Assembly: GCA_021825955.1 (NCBI GenBank)
Contig: JAKAEH010000060.1
Span: 1-6,249, forward strand
Direction of reading: 5' to 3'
DNA from: a bacterium
GTDB lineage: Bacteria > Patescibacteria > Microgenomatia > Levybacterales > UBA12049
Length of the DNA stretch: 6,249 bases
The position numbers were made by a program, and so were the translations under genes. The first letter of the stretch is position 1, and the number at the start of each line of letters is the position of its first letter. This document shows, in pieces, positions 5,939 to 6,249 of the stretch. Under the pieces are notes generated by a model. The model did not search any database and had not been told where the DNA came from. It worked only from the letters and a program-made list of their open reading frames with translations.

Positions 5939-6082
5939 TTTGTCCTGTCCATTGAGAAGGGGCATGGGGTGAAAAACAGCTGTCAAAAGTTTTTCGAAAC
6001 GAAGTGGAGAAAAAGGATCGACAGACCCACCTTTTGACGGGTGGTTTGAACCCCATATAATGAAAAAGTAGGACAGGACAAA
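5939..6082. repeat. Inverted-repeat cassette between divergent genes
   Basis: A perfect 12-bp inverted repeat, TTTGTCCTGTCC (5939-5950) and GGACAGGACAAA (6071-6082), encloses 120 bp. Two further blocks are mirrored inside it at matching spacing: CTTTTGAC (plus strand 6031-6038; minus strand 5989-5982) and ACCCCAT (plus 6050-6056; minus 5970-5964). Each arm is thus a ~51-52 bp module with block order CTTTTGAC, 11 bp, ACCCCAT, 13 or 14 bp, GGACAGGACAAA, and the modules point away from each other around a 41-bp centre. The right arm contains a near-consensus promoter. The cassette could be an invertible promoter, a duplicated promoter/operator unit, or, as RNA, a long rod-like hairpin. Confidence 0.75.
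6034..6061 (+). promoter_or_regulatory. Near-consensus promoter of the membrane-protein gene
   Basis: TTGACG (6034-6039) and a perfect -10 TATAAT (6056-6061) are 16 bp apart. Transcription would start near 6068 and give a leader of about 17 nt that still includes AGGACAGGA before ATG 6085. The mirrored left arm keeps a perfect -35 (TTGACA, minus 5986-5981) but has TGCCCC where the -10 should be, so only the rightward promoter looks active. Confidence 0.7.
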
Positions 6083-6084
6083 GT

Positions 6085-6249
6085 ATGGGAGTGTATTATT
6101 GGGGTATGAAGACGAGAGAAAACAACAATAAATTTATCTATTTGGGGATATTTTTAGTTTTATTAATCCTTGTTATTTTTAAATTCTTTACCAAACAAAA
6201 GCCAGCTCAACTAGTTTCAACTAATGACCAAAATATCCAAAGAATAAAG
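6085..6249 (+). CDS. N-terminal part of a membrane-anchored protein (3' end outside window)
   Basis: An open frame runs off the right edge. Starting at ATG 6085 it gives MGVYYWG followed by a second in-frame Met at 6106 (MKTRENNNKF). A strongly hydrophobic segment, IYLGIFLVLLILVIFKFF, then acts as an N-terminal membrane anchor or uncleaved signal. It is followed by a polar stretch (TKQKPAQLVSTND), so most of the protein is probably outside the cytoplasm. The 6085 start is favoured by AGGACAGGACAAAG just upstream, part of the 12-bp repeat; the 6106 start has only GGGG one base before it. An in-frame TGA at 6061 excludes a longer N terminus. The family cannot be recognised from 55 residues. Given the coupling ATPase nearby, a component of the same transfer apparatus is possible but not shown. 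Confidence 0.7.
   Translation, partial: MGVYYWGMKTRENNNKFIYLGIFLVLLILVIFKFFTKQKPAQLVSTNDQNIQRIK

Noticed and set aside
5939..6082. Retron-type non-coding RNA (terminal 12-bp inverted repeat with inner hairpins)
   Set aside because: The downstream gene begins with a membrane anchor, not a reverse transcriptase, and a near-consensus promoter lies inside the structure.
5939..6082. 6S RNA
   Set aside because: A rod with internal bubbles is superficially similar, but the embedded promoter and mirrored DNA blocks explain the symmetry better, and no conserved 6S sequence is recognised.
1..6249. CRISPR array, transposon ends or a second copy of the tRNA 3' end
   Set aside because: No regularly spaced repeats, transposase gene or second CCCTCTCCGCCA sequence was seen in the window.

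Overview
The window looks like the left part of an integrated, probably transmissible genetic element in an AT-rich bacterium. The first 26 bases are the 3' end of a tRNA, most likely tRNA-Ser. The element's integrase gene ends against that tRNA, on the opposite strand. The gene set (large serine recombinase at a tRNA, a coupling-protein-like ATPase with an unusual long N-terminal region, a Replic_Relax protein, DUF2958) is typical of integrated elements in Candidate Phyla Radiation/Patescibacteria genomes. That taxonomic call is a family-level impression, not something the sequence proves. TGA closes several genes cleanly, so the code is most likely standard rather than one that reads TGA as glycine.

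Layout. (1) 1-26: tRNA 3' end and presumed attachment junction. (2) 1-1848, minus strand: a two-gene operon, a 106-residue protein of unknown function followed by a large serine recombinase, joined by an ATGA stop/start overlap. The recombinase frame has no stop before the window edge and reads through the tRNA in antisense. (3) 1849-2068: a divergent control region with a near-consensus promoter for the integrase operon (TTGACA-N18-TATACT). It carries two 20-bp palindromic operator-like sites spaced 21 bp centre to centre. (4) 2069-5579, plus strand: a tightly packed transfer/replication operon of an 866-residue membrane-anchored VirD4/TraD-like ATPase, a candidate 52-residue small protein that exactly fills the gap, and a Replic_Relax-family protein. 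(5) 5598-5891, minus strand: a convergent DUF2958 gene with its own terminator and a visibly higher GC content. (6) 5939-6082: an inverted-repeat cassette containing a strong rightward promoter. (7) From 6085, plus strand: the start of a membrane-anchored protein cut off by the window end.

How the parts may work together (inference): the recombinase integrates and excises the element at the tRNA, and its operon appears to be tightly repressed. The ATPase and the Replic_Relax protein are the DNA-handling part of a transfer or mobilisation module, with more membrane components probably starting at 6085. The most unusual piece is the 5939-6082 cassette. Perfect 12-bp inverted repeats enclose a promoter that now faces the membrane-protein gene, and inversion would turn it towards DUF2958. 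It is either a candidate phase switch or a duplicated, divergent promoter/operator unit.
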